Below, in pieces: positions 18,173 through 32,143 of a stretch of 64,000 nt of DNA. Position numbers and translations under genes: made by a program. The stretch is from assembly GCA_963730735.1 (NCBI GenBank), contig CAVSSX010000007.1:434001-498000 (forward strand). Direction: 5' to 3'. Under the pieces are notes generated by a model. It was not told the DNA's origin. It did no database searches and was given only the letters and a program-made list of their open reading frames with translations. Position 1 is the stretch's first letter. Every line of letters starts with the position of its first letter. Source of the DNA: CAVSSX01 sp963730735. GTDB lineage: Bacteria > Actinomycetota > Acidimicrobiia > Acidimicrobiales > RAAP-2.

Positions 18173-19582
18173 GTGCTAGCAGCAGCAAGCTATATCCCGT
18201 ATCCAGCGTGGCTGAATTCAGGTGACAACACCTGGCAGCTGACGGCGGCGACCTTGGTGGGCTTGATGAGCCTCCCCGGTATCGCCGTCCTCTATGGCGG
18301 CCTGGTCCAACGCAAATGGGTGGTCAACACCATGCTCATGGCCTTCAGCGGCTTCAGCATCGTGTTGATCGTCTGGGTGCTGTGGGCCTACAACATGGGC
18401 TTCTCCAGCGTGACACTGGGGTTGTTCGGCACCCATGGCGACCAGTTCTTCAACAACTTCGTTGGGAAGCCCTGGCCGATCGTGAGTCACTTCGCCGAAC
18501 AGAACCAGGCGTCGTCGTTAGCCCAGACCGACGTGCCATGGCACTTCCCGAACTCGACCCTGGCGTACTTCCAGGTCGTCTTCGCCGCCATCACGCCGCT
18601 GCTGTTCCTGGGCAGCATCCTCGGCCGCATGAAGTTCAAGGCCTGGCTGCTGTTCGTGCCGCTGTGGATCACCTTCGTCTACACGGTCAACGCCAAGCTC
18701 CTCTGGGGTGGTGGCTACTTCGCCCTCAAGGGTGCGGTGGACTACTCCGGTGGGTACGTCATCCACCTGGCCGCCGGTGTCACGGGCTTCACGCTCGCCT
18801 GGATCATCGGCCCCCGACTCCGGCGTGACCGGCTGCACGGTGTGCCGAACAACCTGCTGCTGGTGGCCGTCGGAGCCGGCATCCTGTGGTTGGGTTGGAA
18901 CGGCTTCAACGGCGGTGACCCGTTCTACGCCGGTGCCGACGCCGCCTCGGCGGTGCTCAACACCAACCTGGCCACGGCGGCGGGTCTGATGACGTGGCTG
19001 TTCATGGACATGCTGTTCACCCATGAGCACAAGCCGACGTTCCTCGGAGCGATCAACGGCATGATCTGCGGCCTGGTGGGCATCACCCCCGGCGCCGGTT
19101 GGGTGGACGGCTACGGCGCCCTCCTGGTCGGGCTGATCTGCTCGACGATCGTGTGGGTCGCCTGGAACTACGTGTCCAAGCTGAAGCCCTTCTCCCAGGT
19201 CGACGACGCCTTGGGGGTGGTCTACACCCACGGCTTCGCCGGGTTCACGGGAGGCATCCTGGTCGGCTTCCTCGCCGACCCGGGGATGATCGAGTACATC
19301 GGGGTCGGCAAGACCTCCTCGTTCTCGGTCAGCGGGCTCTTCTACACCGGGTCCTGGCACCAGGTGTGGGAACAGTTCCTGGCGGCGGTGTGGATCATCG
19401 TCTTCACCTCCATCGCCACGGTTATCCTGGCCTACATCACCAAGTTCATCTGCCGAGGTCTACGGGAGAAGGACGAGGTGCTCGAGATCGGTGACGTCGC
19501 CATCCACGGCGAGGAGGTCTACCCACAGGAGACCTTCTCCGAGCGGGTGTCGGCCATGTCCAGCGCCGCCTCCACGGAGTAG
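18173..19582 (+). CDS. amtB: Ammonium transporter
   Basis: A 469-residue Amt/Rh-family channel with eleven predicted membrane helices. NTWQLTAATLVGLMSLPGIA is the conserved first helix of the mature protein. The twin histidines of the pore are in GGYVIHLAAGV and THGFAGFTGG. I prefer the GTG at 18173 over the in-frame ATG at 18134, because GAGAGGAG sits 8-9 nt before it while 18134 has no ribosome site. It conducts ammonium/ammonia inward and is normally gated by PII, whose gene follows after 75 nt. The C-terminal cytoplasmic tail is the PII-contacting region. Confidence 0.93.
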   Translation: MLAAASYIPYPAWLNSGDNTWQLTAATLVGLMSLPGIAVLYGGLVQRKWVVNTMLMAFSGFSIVLIVWVLWAYNMGFSSVTLGLFGTHGDQFFNNFVGKPWPIVSHFAEQNQASSLAQTDVPWHFPNSTLAYFQVVFAAITPLLFLGSILGRMKFKAWLLFVPLWITFVYTVNAKLLWGGGYFALKGAVDYSGGYVIHLAAGVTGFTLAWIIGPRLRRDRLHGVPNNLLLVAVGAGILWLGWNGFNGGDPFYAGADAASAVLNTNLATAAGLMTWLFMDMLFTHEHKPTFLGAINGMICGLVGITPGAGWVDGYGALLVGLICSTIVWVAWNYVSKLKPFSQVDDALGVVYTHGFAGFTGGILVGFLADPGMIEYIGVGKTSSFSVSGLFYTGSWHQVWEQFLAAVWIIVFTSIATVILAYITKFICRGLREKDEVLEIGDVAIHGEEVYPQETFSERVSAMSSAASTE

Positions 19583-19657
19583 CCGTCGGTTGTCGACCTT
19601 GACCACATCCGATCCCATCCGCCCGGCGTGGCGGGAACAAGTGAAGGGAGTGCAAGC

Positions 19658-19996
19658 GTGAAGCTTGTCGTCGCCGTCCTCAAACCATTCAAGTTGGACG
19701 ACGTGAAGGAAGTCCTGAAGAACGTCGGGGTGCAAGGCATGACCCTGACCGAGTCGCAGGGCTTCGGCCGTCAACGTGGGCACACCGAGGTCTACCGGGG
19801 TGCCGAGTACGAGGTGGACTTCGTCCCGAAGATCCGCATCGAGGTGCTGGTGGACGACACCCAGGCTGACGAGGTGGTCGACGCCATCGTCAGCTCGGCG
19901 GCCACCGGCAAGATCGGCGACGGGAAGGTCTGGGTCATCCCGGTCGAGACCGTCGTCCGGGTGCGCACCGGTGAGCGGGGGTCTGACGCCCTCTAG
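19658..19996 (+). CDS. glnK: Nitrogen regulatory protein PII
   Basis: A 112-residue PII trimer subunit. MKLVVAVLKPFKLDDVKEVL opens the protein, and the T-loop GHTEVYRGAEYEVDFVPK carries Tyr51, the residue that is uridylylated in proteobacteria and adenylylated in several actinobacteria. The B- and C-loop ligand residues (TGKIGDGKVWV; VRTGERG) for ATP/ADP and 2-oxoglutarate are present. GTG start at 19658 with GAAGGGA upstream. The amtB-glnK order is the usual one, in which the PII protein blocks the channel when nitrogen is plentiful. No glnD modifying enzyme is in the window. Confidence 0.95.
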   Translation: MKLVVAVLKPFKLDDVKEVLKNVGVQGMTLTESQGFGRQRGHTEVYRGAEYEVDFVPKIRIEVLVDDTQADEVVDAIVSSAATGKIGDGKVWVIPVETVVRVRTGERGSDAL

Positions 19997-20033
19997 CCAG
20001 TAGGTGCGTTCCCGAGTGCGGGAGCGAAGCGGC

Positions 20034-20063
20034 GGGCCGGGGCGCGGCGAGGCGCCCCGGCCC
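20034..20063 (+). terminator. Hairpin terminator after amtB-glnK
   Basis: Perfect 12-bp GC-only arms at 20034-20045 and 20052-20063 with a 6-nt loop (GGCGAG), 38 nt after the glnK stop. There is no U-tract. It also faces the end of the convergent gpmA gene and could serve both. Confidence 0.7.
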
Positions 20064-20172
20064 TGCCGCGTCCCGGGGCGCGGCGACCCGGGGTGGACGA
20101 CCGATCGCCGTCGGCAGCTTCGATCCGGCTGGTTGCGGGGATCCGACCGACGGCGGGACCGCCGGCGGGAGT

Positions 20173-20889
20173 TCAGTCGCCCGGTTGGGCCAGGTACCCG
20201 GCGTCGACGACCGAGAGGTCGTCGGCCAGGCGGTAACGGAAGGGAGCGCCGGTCGGGATCTCGAGGTCCACGATCTCCTCGTCGGCGATGCCCTCGATGT
20301 GCTTGCGCAGGGCCCGCAGGCTGTTGCCGTGGGCCACGACCAGCACGGCGCCCCCGTCGCGTCCCGTCTCGAGGAGGTCGGGGACGATGGCGTCGTCCCA
20401 GTAGGGGAGGGCCCGCACCAGCACGTCGGCCAGGCACTCCGTCGCCGGCACCTGGTCGGGGGCCACGTCGCGGTAGCGGGGGTCGCCGAGGGCGCTGCGG
20501 GGATCGCCGGGGGGCAACGGCGGTGGCGGCACGTCGTAGCTGCGGCGCCACAGCTTGACCTGGTCGGCGCCGTGCAGCTCGGCCGTCTCCTCCTTGTTGC
20601 GGCCCTGGAGGTCCCCGTAGTGGCGTTCGTTCAGGCGCCAGTGCCGCCGCACCGGCAACCAGCTGCGGCCGGCGGCGTGCAGGGCGATGTTGGCCGTGCG
20701 GATGGCCCGGGTGAGCAGCGAGGTGTGCAGGACCCGCAGGTCGAGGCCGGTCTCGGTGCCGAGCACCCGCCCGGCGGCGGCCGCCTCGGCTGCCCCGGCC
20801 TCGGTCAGGTCGACGTCCTCCCAACCGGTGAAGAGGTTGCGGGCGTTCCACTCGGACTGGCCGTGACGGAGGAGGACGAGCTCGGGCAT
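20173..20889 (-). CDS. gpmA: 2,3-bisphosphoglycerate-dependent phosphoglycerate mutase
   Basis: A 238-residue glycolytic mutase interconverting 3- and 2-phosphoglycerate. LLRHGQSEWNARNLFTGW contains the histidine that is phosphorylated; RLNERHYGDLQGRNKEE and VAHGNSLRAL carry the other active-site residues. Length and the insert typical of dPGM, absent from simple phosphatases of the same fold, support this over a generic histidine phosphatase. Start ATG at 20889. In many actinobacteria gpmA lies beside senX3-regX3; here those genes are about 40 kb away. Confidence 0.94.
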   Translation of the reverse strand: MPELVLLRHGQSEWNARNLFTGWEDVDLTEAGAAEAAAAGRVLGTETGLDLRVLHTSLLTRAIRTANIALHAAGRSWLPVRRHWRLNERHYGDLQGRNKEETAELHGADQVKLWRRSYDVPPPPLPPGDPRSALGDPRYRDVAPDQVPATECLADVLVRALPYWDDAIVPDLLETGRDGGAVLVVAHGNSLRALRKHIEGIADEEIVDLEIPTGAPFRYRLADDLSVVDAGYLAQPGD

Positions 20890-20945
20890 CGACGCGATCG
20901 TAGTGGTCGCTGTCGGGACACCAAAGTTGGGACGGGCTAGGTTTC

Positions 20946-21006
20946 TTGTGCCCTCACACAAATCTTCTAGAAAACTTACCAATGGGGCACTCAACTTTGC
21001 TACACT
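20946..21006 (+). promoter_or_regulatory. AT-richer dnaK control region with partial HspR-like half-site
   Basis: The 135 nt before dnaK are clearly less GC-rich than their surroundings. They hold an inverted repeat TTGTG-n6-CACAA (20946-20961), a half-site ACTCAA (20989-20994) matching one arm of the HAIR element CTTGAGT-n7-ACTCAAG bound by HspR, and a -10-like TACACT (21001-21006). The other HAIR arm is poor (CTTACCA, 20975-20981). HspR control is expected because hspR is in the operon, but this site is only partly convincing. Confidence 0.35.
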
Positions 21007-21071
21007 CATAACCATCACACAGAGGTGTGGTGTGCGGACACGACAGATTCGAGAGAGAGACAGGAAGCAAA

Positions 21072-22909
<1,838 letters not shown>

Positions 22910-22913
<4 letters not shown>

Positions 22914-23560
22914 GCCGTATCCCTGACCCCTGGACCGACGGGGGCGACCCCGCCGGCCCGGGGACCGGGGCCGGGAGTGAGCCGGTGGACGTCGACGACG
23001 TCGTCGGTCATCCCGCCCCGGGCGTGAACGACGGGGTGCGGGCCGAGGACGGCCCGGTCGGCGATCCGCGGGCCGAGGCCGGCGACGTGCTGCTGGACGA
23101 CGTGGCGGGACTGGTCGCCGAGCGCGACGAGTACCTGGGTGCGCTCCAGCGCATGCAGGCCGACTTCGAGAACTACCGCAAGCGGGTCCTGCGTCAGCAG
23201 GAGGACCAGTCGGCCCGGGCCGCCCTCGACCTGGTGGGCAAGCTCCTCCCGGTGCTCGACACCCTCGACCTGGCCCAGGCCCACCTCGACACCACCGCCG
23301 GTGAGGGCTCGCCCTCGTCCGAGGCGCTGGCGTTGACCCAGTCGCGGTCACTGCTCATCGAGGCCCTGGCCAAGGAGGGGCTCGAGCGGGTCGACGCGGC
23401 CAACGCGCCGTTCGACCCGGTGGTCCACGACGCCGTGGCGCATGCGCCCGACGATGGCGGGGCCGACGGCGGCGGCCAGGTGGTCGACGAGGTCCTTCGT
23501 GCCGGGTACCGCTGGCGGGGCCAGGTGCTCCGTCCGGCGATGGTCCGCGTCCGGGGGTGA
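22910..23560 (+). CDS. grpE: Nucleotide exchange factor GrpE
   Basis: A 216-residue protein. The N-terminal 55 residues are acidic and disordered-looking, followed by the long dimerising helix (RDEYLGALQRMQADFENYRK) and the C-terminal beta domain that contacts DnaK (FDPVVHDAVAHAPD and VLRAGYRWRGQVLRPAMVRV). It releases ADP from DnaK. GTG start overlaps the dnaK stop (GTGA), showing translational coupling. The next gene starts one base after its stop. Confidence 0.95.
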
Positions 23561-23561
23561 G

Positions 23562-24683
23562 ATGGCGCCGCAGCGAGAATGGTTCGAGAAGGACTACTAC
23601 CAGGTCCTAGGGGTCGCCTCCACGGCCACCGACAAGGAGATCACCCGGGCGTACCGGAAGTTGGCCAAGCAGTACCACCCGGACACCAACCCCGGCTCCG
23701 AGGACCGGTTCAAGGAGATCTCGGCCGCCTACGACGTGCTGGGGGACTCCGGCCGGCGTAAGGAGTACGACGAGGTCCGACGGGTCGGCCCGATGGCCGG
23801 CGGCTTCGGCTCGCCGGGACCCCAGGGGGCGGGCAACGGCACGTTCCGGGTGGACGACATGGGCGACCTCGGTGACCTGTTCGGCGGCATCTTCGGCGGC
23901 CGGAGCACCCGGCGGCGCGGGCGCGCTCCCCAGCGGGGCGCCGACGTCGAGACCGAGCTCCACCTGGCCTTCGAGGACGCCGTGCGCGGCGTGACGGCCT
24001 CGGTCAACGTGGCCGAGGACTCGCGCTGTCGGACGTGCAACGGGTCGGGAGCGGCGCCGGGGACCGAGAGCCACGTCTGCGACCGCTGCGGCGGTCGGGG
24101 CACGCTCGACGACAACCAGGGGCTGTTCTCGCTCAGCACGATCTGCCCGAAGTGCAACGGTCGGGGCACGGTCGTCGACACCCCCTGCCCCACCTGTCAC
24201 GGAACGGGCACCGAGCGTCGGGCCCGCCAGGTGAAGGTCCGGATCCCGCCGGGGGTCGAGGACGGCCAGCGGATCCGGGTGAAGGGTCGGGGCGCCGCCG
24301 GCCAGGCCAACGGGCCGGCGGGGGACCTCTACGTCGTCGTGCGGGTCGGGAGCCACTCGGTGTTCGGCCGGCGCGGCCGCAACCTCACCGTCCAGGTGCC
24401 CGTGACCTACCCCGAGGCGGTCCTCGGGACCACGGTGACCGTGCCCACGCTGGACGAGCCGGTGACCCTGCGCATCCCGCCGGGCACCGGTCCGGGGACG
24501 ACGCTCCGGGTGCGCGGGCGTGGGGTGCCGGCCGGGGCCGGCAAGAACGGGACCAAGCCCGGCGACCTGATGGTGAAGGTCGACGTGGTGGTGCCGAAGG
24601 AATTGAGCGACGAGCAGCGGGCCGCCGTCGAGTCCCTGGCCGAGGTGACCGACGCCGCGCCCCGCGAGCACCTAGGGGTGTGA
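23562..24683 (+). CDS. dnaJ: Chaperone protein DnaJ (Hsp40)
   Basis: A 373-residue class A J-protein. The J domain (DYYQVLGVASTATDKEI) contains the HPD tripeptide in KQYHPDTNPG; a Gly/Phe-rich linker follows, then four zinc-binding C-x-x-C-x-G-x-G repeats (CRTCNGSG, CDRCGGRG, CPKCNGRG, CPTCHGTG) and two C-terminal substrate domains. It delivers unfolded proteins to DnaK and triggers ATP hydrolysis. I chose the ATG at 23562, directly after grpE. Confidence 0.96.
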   Translation: MAPQREWFEKDYYQVLGVASTATDKEITRAYRKLAKQYHPDTNPGSEDRFKEISAAYDVLGDSGRRKEYDEVRRVGPMAGGFGSPGPQGAGNGTFRVDDMGDLGDLFGGIFGGRSTRRRGRAPQRGADVETELHLAFEDAVRGVTASVNVAEDSRCRTCNGSGAAPGTESHVCDRCGGRGTLDDNQGLFSLSTICPKCNGRGTVVDTPCPTCHGTGTERRARQVKVRIPPGVEDGQRIRVKGRGAAGQANGPAGDLYVVVRVGSHSVFGRRGRNLTVQVPVTYPEAVLGTTVTVPTLDEPVTLRIPPGTGPGTTLRVRGRGVPAGAGKNGTKPGDLMVKVDVVVPKELSDEQRAAVESLAEVTDAAPREHLGV

Positions 24684-24687
24684 GGCG

Positions 24688-25107
24688 ATGATGGCGAACG
24701 GAGGAGCTGGTCCGACCGGCGACCGGTCGGCGCGGGCGGTCTACGTGATCTCGGTGGCGGCCGAACTGGCCGGGGTGCATCCCCAGACCCTGCGGATCTA
24801 CGAGCGCAAGGGTCTGCTCGACCCGTCGCGCACCACCGGCGGCAGCCGGCGGTTCTCCGAGCACGACCTCGACCGGCTCCGCCGGATCCAGGACCTGACC
24901 ACCGCCGGGCTGAACCTCGAGGGCGTCCGCCGGGTGCTCGAACTCGAGGCCGAGGTCGAGCGGCTCGAGTCCGAGCTGGCCCGGGCGCGCGACGACGCCC
25001 GTCAGGCGGTCGAGGACACGCATCGCAAGTACCGGCGCGACCTCGTGCCGGTCCGTCAGACCCCGGCCCCCTTCACGGGTGGCCGCACATCGAGAGTGGG
25101 GAGGTAG
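24688..25107 (+). CDS. hspR: MerR-family heat-shock repressor HspR
   Basis: A 139-residue protein with an N-terminal MerR helix-turn-helix (VYVISVAAELAGVHPQTLRI then YERKGLLDPSRTTGGSRRFS) and a short coiled coil. This is the HspR repressor of actinobacteria, which binds HAIR elements with DnaK as co-repressor and switches off the dnaK operon and clpB. It lies in the operon it should control, giving feedback. Two adjacent ATG codons (24688 and 24691) could start it. Its 3' end is 4 nt from the clpB start. Confidence 0.93.
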   Translation: MMANGGAGPTGDRSARAVYVISVAAELAGVHPQTLRIYERKGLLDPSRTTGGSRRFSEHDLDRLRRIQDLTTAGLNLEGVRRVLELEAEVERLESELARARDDARQAVEDTHRKYRRDLVPVRQTPAPFTGGRTSRVGR

Positions 25108-25111
25108 CCGC

Positions 25112-27602
<2,491 letters not shown>

Positions 27603-27613
27603 CGCCCGCCCGT

Positions 27614-27631
27614 CCCGGCCGACGGGCCGGG
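27614..27631 (+). terminator. Hairpin after the dnaK-clpB operon
   Basis: Arms CCCGGCC (27614-27620) and GGCCGGG (27625-27631) with loop GACG, 12 nt after the clpB stop and 15 nt before the end of the convergent DUF2510 gene. GC-only stem, no U-tract; could act on both strands. Confidence 0.55.
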
Positions 27632-27645
27632 GCACGGCCACGGCC

Positions 27646-28101
27646 TCAGTGGGGCGGATCGATGGTGGCCACTCCGTCGTCGGAGACGTAGTCGGTCCAG
27701 GTGGCGCCGGACCAGTAGCGGTGCTGGTGGCGGCCCGACGGGTCGGGCTGCCAGCCCGGGAGGGCGACGACCGGGAGCGTGGCCGACTCGGGCGGGGCCG
27801 GCACGACCAGCGCCGAGGGCACGTCGGTTGGCCCGGTCCGGCCAGCGCCGCCGTCCCCGCCACCACCGGAGCCGGTCGTTCGTTGCGCCCGGTGCTTCGA
27901 TGTCAGCACGGCGATCAGGCACAGCAGCGAGCCGAGCAGGCCGAAGAGCAGCCCGATGACCAACCACACCACGGGGTGGATGCCCCAGGGGTTCCGCCCG
28001 GTGGCCCGACGGAAGGCGACGGCCCGTCCGAAGGCCAGCCCGGCCGCCACCACCAGGATCACCACGATCACCGGATTGACGACGAAAGTGCTGGCCACCA
28101 C
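27646..28101 (-). CDS. DUF2510 membrane protein
   Basis: About 151 residues. Two membrane helices (NPVIVVILVVAAGLAFGRAV and HPVVWLVIGLLFGLLGSLLC) are followed by a Gly/Pro-rich linker and a C-terminal DUF2510 domain (GWQPDPSGRHQHRYWSGATW). DUF2510 is a short tryptophan-rich actinobacterial module of unknown role, usually joined to membrane segments. The start is uncertain: no ATG is near, and I use the GTG at 28101 just before the first helix; no good ribosome site is visible. It is divergent from purA. Confidence 0.7.
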   Translation of the reverse strand: MVASTFVVNPVIVVILVVAAGLAFGRAVAFRRATGRNPWGIHPVVWLVIGLLFGLLGSLLCLIAVLTSKHRAQRTTGSGGGGDGGAGRTGPTDVPSALVVPAPPESATLPVVALPGWQPDPSGRHQHRYWSGATWTDYVSDDGVATIDPPH

Positions 28102-28212
28102 GGGCGAGATGGTAGGCCACGGCCACCGGGCGACCGGGCCCTCCAGGGCGGGGGCGGCCTCGGCGCCGGGGTACACTGCTGCGTAATCCGTGGCGCGAGA
28201 CGGAGGAATGAC

Positions 28213-29496
<1,284 letters not shown>

Positions 29497-29512
29497 CCGG
29501 GGGATCCCGCCC

Positions 29513-30805
29513 ATGACGGTCTGCGTGGTCGGCACCGGGGGCCGGGAGCACGCCCTGGCCCGGGTGCTCGGTCGGGTGACCGACGTCGTGGTCACCCCGG
29601 GGAACCCCGGGATGCCGGGCGTCACCCCCGAGGGGCACACCATCACGACCAGCCCGGCGCCGGCGGTCGAGATCCCGGCCGACCTGGTGGTCGTCGGTCC
29701 CGAGGTCCCCCTGGTCGACGGCCTGGCCGATCAGCTGCGGGCGGCCGGCCGGCGCGTCGTCGGCCCCGGCGCCGACGGGGCCCGGCTCGAGGGCTCCAAG
29801 GCCTTCATGAAAGAGGTGTTGGCCGCCTCGGGCGTGCCGACGGCCCGCTACGGGGTCTTCGAGGACGTCGAGTCGGCCGGGGCGTTCCTGCGCAGCCTGC
29901 CCGGGCCCTGGGTGGTGAAGACCGACGGGCTGGCGGCGGGCAAGGGCGTGCTGGTGGCGTCGACCCTGGCCGAGGCCGAGGCCGACGTGGCCGACAAGCT
30001 GTCGGGGCAGGCCTTCGGGGCGGCCGGCCGACGGGTGGTGATCGAGGAGGGCCTGGTCGGCCCGGAGTGCTCGCTGCTGGCCCTGTGCGACGGCCGGCGG
30101 GTGGTGCCCCTGGCGCCGGCGCAGGACTTCAAGCGGGTGGGCGACGGGGACGCCGGGCCCAACACCGGGGGCATGGGGGCCTACTCGCCGGTGCCCGACG
30201 TGGACGACGCCCTCACCGACCGGCTGATGGACGAGGCCGTCGAACCACTGGTGGCGGCCCTGCGGGCCCGGGGGATCGACTACCGGGGCGTGCTGTACGC
30301 CGGCATCATGCTGACCGCCGAGGGACCCAAGGTGCTCGAGTACAACGTCCGCTTCGGCGATCCCGAGACCCAGGTCGTCCTGCCCCGCCTGGCCGACGAC
30401 CCGGTGGCCCTACTCATGTCGGTGGCCGAGGGTCACCTGGGCGACCGGCCCCGGTTCGTGGCCGACCCGGCGGTGTGCGTGGTCCAGGCGGTCGAGGGCT
30501 ACCCGGCGACCACCCGGACCGGCGATCCCATCGACGGACTCGACCAGGACGGCCAGCTGGCCCGACCGGTCGACGGGACGACGGTGTTCCACGCCGGGGT
30601 GGCCCGCCCGGTGCCCGGGGGCCCGTTCCACACCGCCGGGGGCCGGGTCCTCGGGATCACCGCCCTCGGCCCCACCCTGGCCGACGCCCGGGACCGGGCC
30701 TACCGGGCCGTGGCCGGCGTCTCGTGGCCCGGGATGCAGTGCCGTCGTGACATCGCCGAACGAGCCGCCGCCGTCGTGGCGTCGGGGACAGGAGCCCCAG
30801 CGTGA
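29513..30805 (+). CDS. purD: Phosphoribosylamine-glycine ligase
   Basis: A 430-residue ATP-grasp enzyme making glycinamide ribonucleotide, the second step of purine synthesis. CVVGTGGREHALARVL is the N-terminal signature, VKTDGLAAGKGVLVA the ATP-binding loop, and EYNVRFGDPETQVVLPRL the metal/ATP-binding block. ATG start 16 nt after purA. Its stop overlaps the purB start (GTGA). Confidence 0.97.
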   Translation: MTVCVVGTGGREHALARVLGRVTDVVVTPGNPGMPGVTPEGHTITTSPAPAVEIPADLVVVGPEVPLVDGLADQLRAAGRRVVGPGADGARLEGSKAFMKEVLAASGVPTARYGVFEDVESAGAFLRSLPGPWVVKTDGLAAGKGVLVASTLAEAEADVADKLSGQAFGAAGRRVVIEEGLVGPECSLLALCDGRRVVPLAPAQDFKRVGDGDAGPNTGGMGAYSPVPDVDDALTDRLMDEAVEPLVAALRARGIDYRGVLYAGIMLTAEGPKVLEYNVRFGDPETQVVLPRLADDPVALLMSVAEGHLGDRPRFVADPAVCVVQAVEGYPATTRTGDPIDGLDQDGQLARPVDGTTVFHAGVARPVPGGPFHTAGGRVLGITALGPTLADARDRAYRAVAGVSWPGMQCRRDIAERAAAVVASGTGAPA

Positions 30806-32124
30806 TCCCCCGCTATTCGCCGCCGGACATGGCCGCCCTCTTCAGTGACGAGGCCCGCTTCGCCATGTGGCTCGAGGTCGAGCTGCTGGCCGTGGAGGGC
30901 CTGGCCCGGGCCGGGGTGGTCCCGGCGGCCGACGCCGTCGCCGTGCGGGCCCGGGCGCCCAAGGTCGACGCCGAGCTGGTGGCGGCGATCAACGAGCGCG
31001 AGCGGGTCACCGACCACGACGTGGCCGCCTTCGTGGACGTCGTCCAGGGGCGCATCGGGGGACCCGAGGGCTCCTGGATCCACTACGGGCTGACGTCGTC
31101 GGACGTGGTCGACACGGCCCTCTGCGCCACCCTGGCCCAGGCCGGCGATCTGCTGATCGCCGCGGCCGACGAGCTGGTGTCGGCGCTGCGGGCCCGGGCG
31201 GTCGAGCTGATCGACGTACCGGTGACCGGGCGGACCCACGGCATGCACGCCGAGCCCACGACCTTCGGGGCCAAGTTCGCCCTGTGGGCCCTGCAGGCCG
31301 ATCGCGACCGCCAACGGCTCCGAGCGGCCCGGGCCCGGGTGGCGGTGGGCAAGCTGTCGGGGGCCGTCGGCACCTACTCCAACATCGAGCCCGAGGTCGA
31401 GGCGTTCGTCTGCCGGTCGCTCGGCCTCCAACCGGTGCCGGCGACCCAGGTCATCGCCCGCGACCGGCACGCCGAGTACCTCTGGGCCTGCGCCTCGGTC
31501 GGGGCGACGATCGAGCTGATCGCCACCGAGGTCCGCCACCTGGCCCGGAGCGAGCTGGGCGAGGTGGAGGAGCCCTTCGGCGCCGGGCAGAAGGGCAGCT
31601 CGGCCATGCCCCACAAGCGCAACCCGATCCTCTCGGAGCGCCTCACCGGTATGGCCCGGGTCCTGCGGGGCTATCTCGGGGCCGGCCTCGAGGACGTGGC
31701 CCTGTGGCACGAGCGGGACATCTCGCACAGCTCGGTCGAGCGGGTGGTGCTCCCGGACGCCTCGCTGCTGGCCGTCTACGCCCTGCGGCGGGCCACCGGC
31801 CTGGTGTCGGGTCTGGTGGTCCACCCCGAGCGGGCCCTGGCCAACCTGACCGAGGGGTCGTTCGGCCTGGTGTTCAGCCAGTCGGTGCTGCTCGCCCTGG
31901 TGGCCGGGGGCCTGACCCGCGACGAGGCCTACCGGATCGTCCAGCGCGACGCCCGGGCGGCCTGGGCCGACCGGCGGCCGTTGCGCCAGGTGCTCGAGGA
32001 GGATCCCGAGGTCACCCTGGACGCCGGGCAGCTGGACCGGGCGTTCGACCTCGGTCGCTACCTCCGCCACGTCGAGCGGTTCGTCGAGGCCCTGGACGCC
32101 CTCGACCGGGACGACGCCGGATGA
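30802..32124 (+). CDS. purB: Adenylosuccinate lyase
   Basis: A 440-residue fumarase/aspartase-superfamily lyase. It acts twice: it releases fumarate from SAICAR in IMP synthesis and from adenylosuccinate in AMP synthesis. The superfamily signature is GSSAMPHKRNPILSERL, and TGRTHGMHAEPTTFG and the early WIHYGLTSSDVVDTA hold active-site His, Thr and Ser residues. GTG start overlaps purD by 4 nt. Confidence 0.97.
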   Translation: MIPRYSPPDMAALFSDEARFAMWLEVELLAVEGLARAGVVPAADAVAVRARAPKVDAELVAAINERERVTDHDVAAFVDVVQGRIGGPEGSWIHYGLTSSDVVDTALCATLAQAGDLLIAAADELVSALRARAVELIDVPVTGRTHGMHAEPTTFGAKFALWALQADRDRQRLRAARARVAVGKLSGAVGTYSNIEPEVEAFVCRSLGLQPVPATQVIARDRHAEYLWACASVGATIELIATEVRHLARSELGEVEEPFGAGQKGSSAMPHKRNPILSERLTGMARVLRGYLGAGLEDVALWHERDISHSSVERVVLPDASLLAVYALRRATGLVSGLVVHPERALANLTEGSFGLVFSQSVLLALVAGGLTRDEAYRIVQRDARAAWADRRPLRQVLEEDPEVTLDAGQLDRAFDLGRYLRHVERFVEALDALDRDDAG

Positions 32125-32143
32125 GCGGGCCGCGCTGGCCCGG

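Noticed and set aside
20975..20995. Canonical HAIR operator before dnaK
   Set aside because: Only the ACTCAA arm matches; the partner arm shares three of seven bases, so it is listed only as a weak candidate.
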